36,485 nt of DNA from Erysipelotrichaceae bacterium (GTDB lineage Bacteria; Bacillota_I; Bacilli_A; Erysipelotrichales; Erysipelotrichaceae). Of this stretch, positions 15,962-25,600 are shown piece after piece. The translations under genes and the position numbers were made by a program. The stretch is from the NCBI GenBank assembly GCA_021209625.1, contig JAJOHZ010000001.1, positions 1 through 36,485 of the forward strand, given 5' to 3'. Position 1 is the stretch's first letter. The number at the start of each line of letters is the position of its first letter. Under the pieces are notes generated by a model. That model saw only the letters and a program-made list of their open reading frames with translations. It was not told the origin of the DNA and made no database searches.

Positions 15962-16210
15962 TATACAAAGCACTGATAAGAAAGAGTAGCGCTGTGGAAA
16001 CTTCTAGAGAGAGATTCATCTGGTGTAAGAATCTTAAGTGAAAGCAACGTGAATGCCTCTTTGAGCTAACTTGTCGATATGTAGATAAGTTCAGGTACGC
16101 CTGTTACAGCGTTAGGATATGATTGTATCCGAGTGAGGACCCTGTGGGTTAAATTAGAGTGGAACCGCGAGACTATCGCCTCTTATGTAGAGGGATAGTC
16201 TTTTTATTTT
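15962..16210 (+). ncRNA. T-box riboswitch leader
   Basis: The leader senses uncharged tRNA and antiterminates when it binds. Visible parts are a Stem I base (AGUAGC near 15986 with GCUAACU near 16065), an AG-bulge/apical arm (AGATTC...GGTG...GAATCT, about 16010-16034), the conserved T-box AGAGTGGAACCGCG (16156-16169) and the terminator GACTATC-g-CCTCT/AGAGG-GATAGTC with a T-run (16171-16206). The Specifier region reads GAATGCCTCTTTGAG (about 16051-16065). Candidate specifier codons are UGC (Cys) or GCC (Ala); this could not be settled by eye. It controls the AbgT-family transporter and the M24 peptidase. Confidence 0.9.
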
Positions 16211-16224
16211 CTAAGGAGGAAAGT

Positions 16225-16342
16225 ATGATTTTACTATTGATTCATCACCAACTTCTTTATCGGGGCAGTGAGCGATGTTGAAGAAGCTATCATCACACCC
16301 ATTAATAAAGGAGAAAACCTATGTCAAAGAAAACTAAATTAA
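16225..16342 (+). pseudogene. Small frame-broken ORF between the T-box and the transporter
   Basis: AAGGAGG (16213-16219) lies ideally before ATG 16225. As written the frame stops after 18 codons. Removing one T at 16241-16242 gives a 38-residue frame: a hydrophobic start (MILLLIITNFFIGAV), a short acidic turn (SDVEEAI) and a polar tail ending at TAA 16340-16342, overlapping the transporter start by 22 bases. It could be a small membrane protein, a coupling leader peptide or a remnant of a larger gene. It is not a recognised family. Confidence 0.4.
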
Positions 16343-17844
16343 CGTGGCTTGATCGCATTGAAGCGGCAGGCAATCGTTTACCTCATCCTATTACCCTCTT
16401 TGTGATCTTAACTGGAATCATTGTGGGTATTTCCGCTCTTTTAGCTCAACTTGGTGTGAGTGTGTCATATGAGACCATCAACACACAAACGCAAGAAGTC
16501 GTATTGAACACCGTCATTGCTCGCAGTTTGTTGGATGCGGATGGCATTCGTCATTTATTTACCACCGTCATTTCTAACTTCACTGGATTCTTCGCTTTAG
16601 GTACCGTCTTCACCATCATTGTAGCGGTGAGTGTGGCGGAAGGATCTGGTTTAATCAGTGCGTTAATGCGTAAAGTGGTTGCCATCACCCCACAATCGTT
16701 AGTCAGTGCTACAGTGGTATTTTTAGGGGTGATGTCCAACATTGCTTCTTCCACAGGCTATGTGGTGCTTGTTCCATTAGGAGCGATTATCTTTAAAAGC
16801 TTTAAGAAACATCCGATTGCAGGACTTGCGGCAGCGTTTGCTGGGGTCCCTGGTGGATGGAGTGCAAACCTGCTTATTGGATCCAATGATCCTATGTTTG
16901 CGGGAATCACCACCCAAGCGGCACGTTTCATTGATGTGAACTATACGGTCTTGCCTACTGCTAACTGGTATTTCATGGTGGTATCTACTTTCCTGATTAC
17001 TCTATTAGGAACCATCATTACAGAAAAGATTGTGATTCCAAGACTGGGTGACTATCACTTTGATGATGAAGACAAAGTGGAAGACATTGCCTTGAATGAA
17101 AAACGTGGATTACGTTTTGCGCTCATGGGGTTAATTGGAGTGGTTGGATTACTGCTTGCGCTCATTCTTCCTGAAAATGCGATTTTAAATCCAACGGGTA
17201 ATCTGCTTCAATCCCCATTCATGTCTTCCATCATTGCGGTCATGAGTTTAGTCTTCTTCATTCCAGGTTTACTGTATGGTGTTGGAGCTAAAACCATCAC
17301 CTCAGATAAAGAATTGGTTGAAGTCATGGTGAAAGGCATCAGTGGCATTGCTTCCTTCTTAGTCTTGGTCTTCTTTGCGGCACAGTTTGTCAGTGCTTTC
17401 AATTACTCCAATCTTGGGATTATCTTATCCGTCTCAGGTGCGAACTTCCTTCAAAACATTGGTTTCATTGGATTGCCACTGATCATTGCCTTCATTGTGT
17501 TAACGGCCTTCATTAATATCTTCATTGCGGTGGATTCAGCGAAGTGGATCATCATGGCACCGATCTTTGTGCCTATGTTCATGCGTTTAGGCTTATCTCC
17601 AGAACTGGCTCAAGTGGTGTATCGTATTGGAGATTCCTCCACCAACATCATTTCACCACTCATGCCATTCTTCCCATTGGCAGTGGCCTTCACTCAAAAA
17701 TACGATAAGAAGTTTGGGGTAGGATCCCTCATTACGACCATGGTTCCATATTCCATTGCCTTCCTGATTGGTTGGACACTTCTGTTTATTGTTTGGTTCT
17801 TACTTGGACTACCACTAGGACCAGGGGCAGGACTTCTGTACTAG
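16321..17844 (+). CDS. AbgT-family transporter
   Basis: Membrane carrier of 507 residues, the usual length for the AbgT family (p-aminobenzoyl-glutamate importers and related carriers). Family features are an N-terminal amphipathic head (TWLDRIEAAGNRLPHPITLF), a SNIASSTGYVVLVPLGAIIF re-entrant segment (about residues 140-160), NLLIGSNDPMFAGIT (about 184-198) and the second hairpin DSSTNIISPLMPFFPLAV (about 440-457). About a dozen hydrophobic segments are seen. AAAGGAG precedes ATG 16321. Control by a T-box and linkage to an M24 peptidase point to a peptide or amino-acid conjugate as substrate; this is inference, and some AbgT members export sulfonamides instead. Confidence 0.9.
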   Translation: MSKKTKLTWLDRIEAAGNRLPHPITLFVILTGIIVGISALLAQLGVSVSYETINTQTQEVVLNTVIARSLLDADGIRHLFTTVISNFTGFFALGTVFTIIVAVSVAEGSGLISALMRKVVAITPQSLVSATVVFLGVMSNIASSTGYVVLVPLGAIIFKSFKKHPIAGLAAAFAGVPGGWSANLLIGSNDPMFAGITTQAARFIDVNYTVLPTANWYFMVVSTFLITLLGTIITEKIVIPRLGDYHFDDEDKVEDIALNEKRGLRFALMGLIGVVGLLLALILPENAILNPTGNLLQSPFMSSIIAVMSLVFFIPGLLYGVGAKTITSDKELVEVMVKGISGIASFLVLVFFAAQFVSAFNYSNLGIILSVSGANFLQNIGFIGLPLIIAFIVLTAFINIFIAVDSAKWIIMAPIFVPMFMRLGLSPELAQVVYRIGDSSTNIISPLMPFFPLAVAFTQKYDKKFGVGSLITTMVPYSIAFLIGWTLLFIVWFLLGLPLGPGAGLLY

Positions 17845-17856
17845 AAAGGAGAGTTT

Positions 17857-19053
17857 ATGCACTCAAAAGCAGTAAAAATCCAACACATGATGAAAGAAAA
17901 GGGGATACAGGCTTTGCTTGCCCAATCCCCTGAGAATTTCGCTTATGTGAGTGGGTTCTCTTCTCATCAACATACTGTCTCACGTCATCCTCAATTTGCG
18001 GCAGCAGTGCTTATTGAAGGGGTTAAGCCGACACTCATTGGAATGGACTTTGAAACACCCTCCTTTGATCATAACGACTTTGATGTGCTCAGTTTCACCA
18101 CATGGGTAGGAAACAGAACCCAAGATCAACTCAAAGACACAACCTTCACTCAGTCAATGATCACCTTACTTGATCACGTGGATACCCTCATTCAAACCCA
18201 TCATCTACAAGAAGCCACCGTTGGTGTGGAACTTGACTTCTTACCTGTCTCTTTCTTTGAAACCATGAAAGCACGGTGGCCACAAGTTCATTTCGTGAAT
18301 GTGTCCCCTCTTTTTCTTCAAGCACGCATCATTAAAGAAGAGGATGAAATCGCATGGTTTAAAACCTTAATCCGCATCAGTGATGAAGCCTTAAATCATG
18401 TGGCGAACAATCTTAAAGAAGGTATGAGTGAACACCAACTGTATACCTTATACACTCAGCATGTGTCTTCATCAGGTGTGGCCTATCCATCCACTTGGTC
18501 TTCATTTGGATCTGGAGAAAATGCAGGCAAGCTTGGGTATTCTTCAGATAAAATCATCACATCCAAGGATGTGGTGAAGTTTGATGGTGGTGTTCATGGG
18601 GGAACTCAGTTTTACACCACTGATTTTTCACGAAGCTGGTTGATGTCGGAGGTGGATCCTTGGTTAGTGAAGGTGAAGCAAAACTTACTCGAAGCCCATG
18701 AAAAAATGCTTTCAGCCTTAAAACCTGGATTATCATTTAAAGACTTATTCAACATTGGGTATCAACATACCCTAAAGGAGTTTCCATTCTATGTTCGTGG
18801 TCATTTAGGTCACAGCATCTCCATGGGTCCACAAACAGCTGAAGCCCCATTCATTGCTTCCAATCAAGAAGGAGTCCTTGAAGCAGGCATGATCTTAAGT
18901 GTGGAAAATCCCATGTACATCACAGGATACAATGGATTCAACATTGAAGACATGGTACTGATTACAAAGGATGGGTATGAGTTATTGACACCGCTCACTC
19001 CACATGTATTAGAGAGTGAAGCTCATTATTTCACGCAATCCTCAAATTCTTAA
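17857..19053 (+). CDS. M24-family aminopeptidase (Xaa-Pro peptidase-like)
   Basis: Metallopeptidase of 398 residues: a creatinase-like N-domain (about 1-150) and a C-terminal pita-bread domain. The five metal ligands are visible: Asp243 (VKFDGGV), Asp256 (TTDFSRSW), His319 (GHLGHSI), Glu350 (SVENPMY) and Glu364 (NIEDMVL). The spacing between the two Asp is two residues longer than usual, suggesting a small loop insertion. Members cleave N-terminal residues before proline or hydrolyse dipeptides. No signal peptide, so cytoplasmic. AAAGGAG precedes ATG 17857, 12 bases after the AbgT stop, so both lie under the T-box. The likely joint role is import and hydrolysis of a peptide to relieve starvation for one amino acid. 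Confidence 0.9.
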   Translation: MHSKAVKIQHMMKEKGIQALLAQSPENFAYVSGFSSHQHTVSRHPQFAAAVLIEGVKPTLIGMDFETPSFDHNDFDVLSFTTWVGNRTQDQLKDTTFTQSMITLLDHVDTLIQTHHLQEATVGVELDFLPVSFFETMKARWPQVHFVNVSPLFLQARIIKEEDEIAWFKTLIRISDEALNHVANNLKEGMSEHQLYTLYTQHVSSSGVAYPSTWSSFGSGENAGKLGYSSDKIITSKDVVKFDGGVHGGTQFYTTDFSRSWLMSEVDPWLVKVKQNLLEAHEKMLSALKPGLSFKDLFNIGYQHTLKEFPFYVRGHLGHSISMGPQTAEAPFIASNQEGVLEAGMILSVENPMYITGYNGFNIEDMVLITKDGYELLTPLTPHVLESEAHYFTQSSNS

Positions 19054-19055
19054 AC

Positions 19056-19079
19056 AAGAGCCGATATAGGCTCTTTTTA
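19056..19079 (+). terminator. Terminator of the AbgT/peptidase operon
   Basis: A 7-bp stem AAGAGCC/GGCTCTT with a GATATA loop, followed by TTTT, directly after the peptidase stop. Confidence 0.88.
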
Positions 19080-19108
19080 AGCGCTTTCATTCAAGAGAAT
19101 AAGCGACA

Positions 19109-19126
19109 ATGTGAAAACATTCACAC
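19109..19126. promoter_or_regulatory. Rex-like (or CRP-like) operator upstream of pgk
   Basis: aTGTGAA-AACA-TTCACAc is a perfect 6-bp inverted repeat matching 16 of 18 positions of the Gram-positive Rex consensus TTGTGAAnnnnTTCACAA. It ends 9 bases before the -35 box of the pgk promoter. The same bases also fit TGTGA-N6-TCACA of CRP/FNR-type regulators, so the regulator is not certain. Confidence 0.55.
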
Positions 19127-19134
19127 CACTTTCA

Positions 19135-19163
19135 TTGTATGAAAAGGGCTAAAATGGTATAAT
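19135..19163 (+). promoter_or_regulatory. Promoter of pgk-tpiA-eno
   Basis: TTGTAT (19135-19140), 17-base spacer, TATAAT (19158-19163), with an extended -10 TGG immediately upstream. Transcription would start near 19170, just ahead of the ribosome site AGGAGG. Confidence 0.8.
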
Positions 19164-19187
19164 TGACACGCTTAGGAGGAAAACACT

Positions 19188-20387
19188 ATGTCAAAATTGA
19201 CACTCAGAGATTTGGATGTGTCGAATAAGAAAGTGATTGTGCGTGTAGACTTTAACGTACCAATCAAGAACGGCGTCATTACGGATGATAACCGTATTGT
19301 GCAAGCCTTACCAACGATTAATTATTTGCTGGAAAAGAAGGCAAAATTAATCATCATGTCTCATTTAGGAAAAGTGGATCATAAAGATCCTGAGAAAACC
19401 GCGTCTGATAAAGCCAAAAACAACATGGCTCCGGTTGCGACTCGTTTAGGCGAACTTGTGGATGCTCCTGTCACGTTTGTGAGTGAAACACGTGGTCCTG
19501 CTTTAGAAGCGGCTGTGAATGCCCTTCAAGGTGGTGACATCGTTGTGGTTCAAAACACCCGTTATGAAAAAGGGGAATCTAAGAATGATCCAGAACTTGC
19601 GGCGTATTGGGCTAGTTTAGGTGAAGTGTTTGTGTTTGATGCGTTTGGTTCTTCTCACCGTGCTCATGCGACCACGCATGGCATTGCAGAGATTCTGCCA
19701 AGTGGATTAGGCTTCCTCGTAGAAAAAGAAGTGGTAGCGTTAGAAAAGGCCATTCTTAATCCTGCAAAACCATTTGTAGCGATTGTAGGAGGAGCCAAAG
19801 TTTCCGATAAGATTGCGGTCATTGAAAACTTACTAAATATTGCGGATAAAGTGCTAATTGGGGGCGGTATGGCATATACCTTCCTTAAAGCCTTAGGTTT
19901 CAATATTGGTTCATCGTTACTTGAAGCGGACAAAGTTGAATTAGCAAAAGAATTCTTAGACAAATCCAATGGTAAGCTTGTGCTTCCTGTGGATCATATT
20001 GTGGCTGATGCATTCAGTGTGGATGCAAACACGAAAGTGGTTGGCAACGAAGGCATTGAAGAGGGTTGGATGGGTCTTGATATTGGTCCTGAAACCGTTA
20101 AATTATTCAGTTCAGTGCTTGATGGGGCCAAGACAGTGGTTTGGAATGGTCCAATGGGGGTCTTTGAATTGGCTCCATTTGCGAATGGAACGTTAGAAGT
20201 ATGTAAAGCAATTGCGGCTCAAAAGGGAGCGATGACTGTCATTGGTGGCGGTGATAGTGCAGCTGCTGCCATTCAATTAGGATTTAAAGATGAATTCTCT
20301 CATATCTCTACCGGTGGTGGAGCAAGCTTAGAATTCATGGAAGGCAAAGTCCTACCGGGCATTGCGGTCATTAAGGAAAGAGCATGA
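19188..20387 (+). CDS. pgk: Phosphoglycerate kinase
   Basis: Glycolytic enzyme transferring phosphate from 1,3-bisphosphoglycerate to ADP. The 399-residue protein has the N-domain substrate signature [11 protein letters not shown] (about residues 16-26), MSHLGK (about 57-62), [10 protein letters not shown], the GGAKVSDKI hinge segment (about 204-212) and the C-domain nucleotide motifs WNGPMGVFE and [13 protein letters not shown]. Full length, two-domain form. TAGGAGGA precedes ATG 19188. Its TGA overlaps the tpiA ATG. The common upstream partner gapA is absent here, so it must be elsewhere. The palindrome at 19109-19126 suggests redox or catabolite control of the operon. Confidence 0.97.
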   Translation: MSKLTLRDLDVSNKKVIVRVDFNVPIKNGVITDDNRIVQALPTINYLLEKKAKLIIMSHLGKVDHKDPEKTASDKAKNNMAPVATRLGELVDAPVTFVSETRGPALEAAVNALQGGDIVVVQNTRYEKGESKNDPELAAYWASLGEVFVFDAFGSSHRAHATTHGIAEILPSGLGFLVEKEVVALEKAILNPAKPFVAIVGGAKVSDKIAVIENLLNIADKVLIGGGMAYTFLKALGFNIGSSLLEADKVELAKEFLDKSNGKLVLPVDHIVADAFSVDANTKVVGNEGIEEGWMGLDIGPETVKLFSSVLDGAKTVVWNGPMGVFELAPFANGTLEVCKAIAAQKGAMTVIGGGDSAAAAIQLGFKDEFSHISTGGGASLEFMEGKVLPGIAVIKERA

Positions 20388-21130
20388 GAAAGAAAATTGT
20401 CGTTGGAAACTGGAAGATGAATAAAACCGTTTCACAAACCGTTGAATTTCTGAATGGTGTGAGCGAGCATCTTCATGATGAAGTAACCTTTGGGGTAGGG
20501 GCTCCATTCACTGCATTAGCAGAAGGAGTTAAGCATGCCAAGGGACTGTTTGTGGCAGCACAAAACGTTCATTTTGAACCAAGTGGAGCCTTTACAGGTG
20601 AAGTCAGCATTGAAATGCTTCAAGAACTTGGTGTGAAGTGGGTGATAGTTGGACACAGTGAGCGTCGTACCTATTTCAATGAAACGGATGAAACCGTAAA
20701 CAAGAAAGTCAAAGCACTGCTTAATGCCAACATGACACCGATTGTGTGTGTTGGGGAAACATTAACTGAGTTTGAAGCAGGACAAACAGAAACAGTAGTG
20801 AGAACCTCGGTTTCTGAAAGCTTAAAGGATTTAACATCAGAACAAGTTGCATCACTCGTGATTGCCTATGAACCAGTATGGGCGATTGGAACAGGAAGAA
20901 ATGCAACACAAGAGATTGCTCAAAACACCTGTGCTATCGTACGTGATGAAGTGAAGGTTCGTTTTGGACAAGCGGCAGCCAATGCGGTTCGTATCCAATA
21001 CGGTGGATCAGTTAAACCTGACAACATCAAAGCTTACCTCAGTGAGCCAGATATTGATGGAGCCCTCATTGGGGGAGCATCCTTAAAAGTAGACTCATTC
21101 TTAGACATTGTAAACGCGGTTAAAGCGTAA
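20384..21130 (+). CDS. tpiA: Triosephosphate isomerase
   Basis: Interconverts dihydroxyacetone phosphate and glyceraldehyde 3-phosphate. The 248-residue TIM barrel has all catalytic residues: Lys11 (GNWKMNK), His91 (VGHSERR) and Glu163 ([11 protein letters not shown]), plus the phosphate-gripping YGGSVKPDN and GALIGGASL segments. Normal length. The start overlaps the pgk stop (ATGA), so translation is coupled. eno follows 18 bases after the stop; phosphoglycerate mutase, often found between tpiA and eno, is missing from the cluster. Confidence 0.97.
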   Translation: MRKKIVVGNWKMNKTVSQTVEFLNGVSEHLHDEVTFGVGAPFTALAEGVKHAKGLFVAAQNVHFEPSGAFTGEVSIEMLQELGVKWVIVGHSERRTYFNETDETVNKKVKALLNANMTPIVCVGETLTEFEAGQTETVVRTSVSESLKDLTSEQVASLVIAYEPVWAIGTGRNATQEIAQNTCAIVRDEVKVRFGQAAANAVRIQYGGSVKPDNIKAYLSEPDIDGALIGGASLKVDSFLDIVNAVKA

Positions 21131-22444
<1,314 letters not shown>

Positions 22445-22461
22445 ACCGAATCCATTTTACC

Positions 22462-22491
22462 AAGGCAAGCATCCAGTGATGCTTGCTTTTA
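22462..22491 (+). terminator. Terminator of the glycolytic operon
   Basis: A 9-bp perfect stem GCAAGCATC/GATGCTTGC with a CAGT loop is followed by TTTTATTG. Confidence 0.9.
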
Positions 22492-22624
22492 TTGTTGTGT
22501 AAACAATGAATTCTGATAAGAGTATGGTATCTCATATCGCCATAGTTTATTGTATGTTTAATCCAACTGGTTTGTTTAATGAATCAAAAGAGAGTGATTG
22601 AGTACACGAAAGGACATGAAGAGA

Positions 22625-23203
22625 ATGAGAAAAATCATGGATAACATATTACCAACACCCATCACCAATCATTATCAAGGACATTCCTTAACAAAGTGGG
22701 TCTTTGTCTTGATTACGATTGTTACCATTATTCGTAGCATCATTCATATCGTTGCTTTAGATGGTGGAGCCCAATCCATTGCGACTATCCCGCTTCAACT
22801 CTATTCCTCTGCAGCCTCTGATACGATCATCATGCTGTTTGCGTTATGGGGATTATCGCAACTGCTAATAGGATTGGTGTTTATGATCGTACTATTAAGA
22901 TATCAATCTCTTATTCCTGCGATGTATGTGTTACTGATTATTGAATACACAATGAGAATTATCATTGGTGTCATGAAACCGATTGAGACTGTGGGAACTG
23001 CTCCAGGAGGAGTAGCTAACTATGTGATTGTTCCAGTCGCACTACTGATGTTTATCATGTCACTTCGTCAAAGTGACTCCCTAAAAGTGAGTAAAAAACA
23101 AGAATTATCCAACATAATCTCTTTAGAAGTAAAAATATATTTGACATATAGTAAAAAAATAATATACTATATGTCTAACAAATCAAACAAAGGAGATTAT
23201 ATT
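22625..23203 (+). CDS. Four-span membrane protein with a lost stop codon
   Basis: Membrane protein of unknown family with about four hydrophobic segments (roughly residues 25-45, 60-85, 90-115 and 130-150). ATG 22625 is preferred because AAAGGA (22609-22614) lies 10 bases before it; ATG 22616 is too close to that site. The recognisable domain ends near SLRQ (about 23070). The frame then stays open through a promoter, operator and ribosome site and merges with the next gene, giving an implausible 360-residue fusion. In either of the other frames a stop occurs at once (TGA 23074 or TAA 23082), so a single-base break near 23060-23075 probably removed the true end. Confidence 0.6.
23141..23174 (+). 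promoter_or_regulatory. Promoter overlapped by a long palindromic operator
   Basis: TTGACA (23141-23146), 16-base spacer, TATACT (23163-23168). A perfect 10-bp inverted repeat, ACATATAGTA (23144-23153) and TACTATATGT (23165-23174), places one arm on the -35 and the other on the -10, centres 21 bases apart (two helical turns). This fits autorepression by the XRE regulator encoded at 23706-23933. Confidence 0.75.
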
Positions 23204-23704
23204 ATGTCTTACCAAGAAAAACGTACTTTGTTTACCATCATCTCAGGATTGTTTATCCTTGTATCCTATGGACTCTATACTTATGGAAGAATTCAATCAG
23301 GACTCAATGCTTTTGAAGATTTAAAGTTTTGGACTAATTCCATGCTCATGTTCATTGGATTGGGCATTGTGATTACGATTATTGGTCAGATTGTGTTTCA
23401 TATCCTTATCGCCATCTCAATTGCGATCAAAGAGAAAATGAAAGATCAAAGCACCAGTGAAGCACACATTGAGAAAACGATTCAAAGTGAAATGGTGAGT
23501 GATGAGATGGATAAACTCATTGAAATGAAGTCCATGCAAATCAGTTTCTTCTTTGCGGGAATGGGATTTGTGGCGGGTCTTATTCTTATGGCTTTTGATT
23601 ATTCTGTGGTGATTATGTTGAATTTGTTGTTTGTGTCATTCAGTCTAGGATCCATTCTTGAAGGTATTGCTCAGTTTGTTTACTATCGCAAAGGACTACG
23701 ATAA
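23204..23704 (+). CDS. Membrane protein paired with an XRE regulator
   Basis: Protein of 166 residues with four hydrophobic segments in two hairpins (about 9-25, 43-70, 115-137 and 140-155) separated by a charged, acidic cytoplasmic stretch. That stretch includes DEMDKLIEMKSMQIS, resembling the DERDxLIELK motif of small Bacillota membrane proteins that sit next to YozG-type regulators. ATG 23204 follows AAAGGAG, and the promoter/operator lies just upstream, so it is a separate gene despite sharing an open frame with the preceding one. The XRE regulator starts 2 bases after its stop. The pair is a widespread but uncharacterised arrangement; the function is unknown. Confidence 0.75.
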   Translation: MSYQEKRTLFTIISGLFILVSYGLYTYGRIQSGLNAFEDLKFWTNSMLMFIGLGIVITIIGQIVFHILIAISIAIKEKMKDQSTSEAHIEKTIQSEMVSDEMDKLIEMKSMQISFFFAGMGFVAGLILMAFDYSVVIMLNLLFVSFSLGSILEGIAQFVYYRKGLR

Positions 23705-23705
23705 C

Positions 23706-23933
23706 GTGAAAGGCATCAAGATTACCAACAATATTCGCAAACTTCGTTTCTTTCATAACGAAATGACCCAACAACAACTTGCTGAGAAAGTAGGAGCTTC
23801 ACGCCAAACCATTGTGGCTGTGGAGGCAGAAAAATATACTCCATCACTGGAACTGGCATTTAAGATAGCCCAAGTGTTCAATGTGGAGATTGGTGAAGTG
23901 TTCATGTGTGAAATCCAAGATAGTAAGAAATAA
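23706..23933 (+). CDS. Small XRE-family transcriptional regulator (YozG/YgzD-like)
   Basis: DNA-binding protein of 75 residues, nearly all a helix-turn-helix domain. The pattern is MTQQQLAEKVGASRQTIVAVEAEKYTPSLELAFKIAQVFNVEIGEVF, read in two parts as the XRE scaffold and its dimer helix. The start is GTG 23706, two bases after the preceding stop and 10 bases from AAAGGA. A longer frame from 23658 is not favoured. It is co-transcribed with the membrane gene, and the 10-bp palindrome over their promoter is the likely binding site. Family members repress their own operon; the inducing signal is unknown. Confidence 0.88.
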   Translation: MKGIKITNNIRKLRFFHNEMTQQQLAEKVGASRQTIVAVEAEKYTPSLELAFKIAQVFNVEIGEVFMCEIQDSKK

Positions 23934-23952
23934 CATCAAGACAAGACACAAG

Positions 23953-23979
23953 AAAGGCATGTCAGCGACATGCCTTTTA
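23953..23979 (+). terminator. Terminator after the XRE regulator
   Basis: An 11-bp perfect stem AAAGGCATGTC/GACATGCCTTT with an AGC loop, then TTA. The T-run is short but the stem is strong. Confidence 0.8.
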
Positions 23980-24353
23980 TGATATCTTCAATGCGAATCA
24001 TTAACCTGATGTGACTTTGTTTGATCCTTATGCGTACTTACGATTCTGATTTGATTTAATCACTAAAAATAAAAATACTTGCGTAGGCATTCTAGGCCAT
24101 ACATGAACAAAAATGAATTAGTCAAAAAATGCAAACATCAAATAGAATCATTCATAATTCCAAGTTGATCTTGATGAAATGCATGTCCAATCAAAGTGAC
24201 TCATTGATTTATGATAAAATTCATTTTCTTTGTTGGCATTATTAAAAAAATGTCAGTGATTTGATAAGTTATGGTGTATTCTTATATCATGATGATTATT
24301 TAAGTTGATCACCTATTAGCCAAGAAAGACCACACTCATTAAGGAGAAGATCA
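23980..24353. other. AT-rich intergenic region before the AI-2E gene
   Basis: No gene or structured RNA recognised. A weak promoter candidate for the downstream permease is TTGATA (24261-24266), 16-base spacer, TATATC (24283-24288). The ribosome site AAGGAGA lies just before ATG 24354. The region and the following gene are more AT-rich than their neighbours. Confidence 0.5.
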
Positions 24354-25487
24354 ATGTACACTAAAGAAGAAATAAGAAAGCCAATACTGGTAGGATTAGT
24401 TGCGATAGTTGGAATCATAGTATTTCATCTTTTAGACAACTTTACATCTGTATTGGATTTTCTATCCAATATTCTCACTGTCTTTTCGCCCATCATTGGA
24501 GGATTTGTGTTAGCTTATCTTCTCAACATTCCTATGAAAGCCATTGAAGATAACCTTTTTAAGAAACTCAAAATAAAATCAGGACTAAAGCGTTCACTGT
24601 CTCTTGTGTTGACAATAGTCTTAGTGTTTGGGTTCATTGTTTTATCTATTTCTTTTGTGTTGCCTCAATTGATCGCAAGTTTGCAACAATTGCAGTTTCA
24701 AGCCACAGCTGAATACTTTGCTCAACTTGAATCACTTGTGGAAGATTTGTTTATTCAACTCAATTTAAGCGATGAGATTGTCAATCAAATCTTAACCATT
24801 TGGACTTCCATTGTGAGTGGTGCGACTGACTTTATGTTAAGTCTTGCGGATCAAGCTTTAAATGGGGTTTCGAGTTTGTTGTCGGTCATATTCAATACCA
24901 TTATCAGTGTCGTGTTAGGACTGTATATATTACTGAGTAAAGAAAGACTTGCAACCACATTCAAAAAAGTATTTTACGCTTTTACATCAACATCATGGTG
25001 TGATCGCTCAACAAAGTATATAAAAATTGTGAATAATTCCTTTGAAAACTTTATTCGAGGACAAGTGGTAGAAGCCATTATTCTTGGTATAGTGTGTTAC
25101 ATTGCAATGTTAATATTTGGGTTTGAGTATCCTCTAGTCATAAGTTTTCTTGTGGGAATCACTAATATTATTCCTTTGTTTGGCCCATACATTGGAGCAG
25201 TACCATCTTTCTTGTTGTTGTTCATTGTTAATCCCATCAGTGCATTGTGGTTTATTGTTTTTCTCATTGTCTTACAACAAGTTGAAAGTAATCTAATCTA
25301 CCCTAAAGTAGTTGGATCAAACATGGGAATCTCAGGATTTTGGATCATTGTTGCAGTTGTGATAGGAAACAGTTTGTTTGGGATAGTGGGTATTTTGCTA
25401 GGGATTCCCTTGCTGTCTTCGGTGTATGTTATTGTGAAGGAAGTTGCTGAAAAAAGGTTAAATGAAAAAAACATCACCATTGAATAA
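24354..25487 (+). CDS. AI-2E family permease (YdbI/PerM-like)
   Basis: Membrane protein of 377 residues with about eight hydrophobic segments and the signature regions of the AI-2E (UPF0118) family. These are the FSPIIGGFVLAYLLNIPM start, a large soluble middle (about 110-160), NNSFENFIRGQVVEAIILG and SFLVGITNIIPLFGPYIGAVP (read in two parts), and a C-terminal SNMGISGFWIIVAVVIGNSLFGIVGILLG pattern. Members have been linked to autoinducer export, ion exchange or unknown transport, so the substrate is open. AAGGAGA precedes the ATG. It stands alone. Ile is often ATA here, unlike in the surrounding genes, which hints at separate ancestry. Confidence 0.9.
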   Translation: MYTKEEIRKPILVGLVAIVGIIVFHLLDNFTSVLDFLSNILTVFSPIIGGFVLAYLLNIPMKAIEDNLFKKLKIKSGLKRSLSLVLTIVLVFGFIVLSISFVLPQLIASLQQLQFQATAEYFAQLESLVEDLFIQLNLSDEIVNQILTIWTSIVSGATDFMLSLADQALNGVSSLLSVIFNTIISVVLGLYILLSKERLATTFKKVFYAFTSTSWCDRSTKYIKIVNNSFENFIRGQVVEAIILGIVCYIAMLIFGFEYPLVISFLVGITNIIPLFGPYIGAVPSFLLLFIVNPISALWFIVFLIVLQQVESNLIYPKVVGSNMGISGFWIIVAVVIGNSLFGIVGILLGIPLLSSVYVIVKEVAEKRLNEKNITIE

Positions 25488-25600
25488 TGCATTGAGAGTC
25501 ATTCAGCTTATTGATATTCAAAACAGCACATTTCTTTGAGATAATTAATCAATAAAAAAACATAATAGCTAGTTACAGTTAACTAAGCCTTACGTTTTTT
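25488..25600. other. Spacer between convergent genes with a weak hairpin
   Basis: GC-TAGTTA-CAGT-TAACTA-a-GC (25568-25588) is a short hairpin followed, after CTTACG, by T8. It could be a weak terminator for the AI-2E gene. Nothing else is seen. Confidence 0.4.

Noticed and set aside
16225-16281. 18-codon frame after the T-box considered as an attenuation leader peptide
   Set aside because: No run of identical regulatory codons; control is already provided by the T-box terminator. The frame-broken small ORF is a better reading.
19664-19969. Minus-strand frame of 101 codons inside pgk
   Set aside because: Shadow of the strongly conserved pgk sequence; no start signals.
22491-22507. ATTGTT-gtgta-AACAAT inverted repeat after eno, considered as a second Rex-like site
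   Set aside because: Odd spacing, lies just behind a terminator and far from any clear promoter; likely chance in AT-rich DNA.
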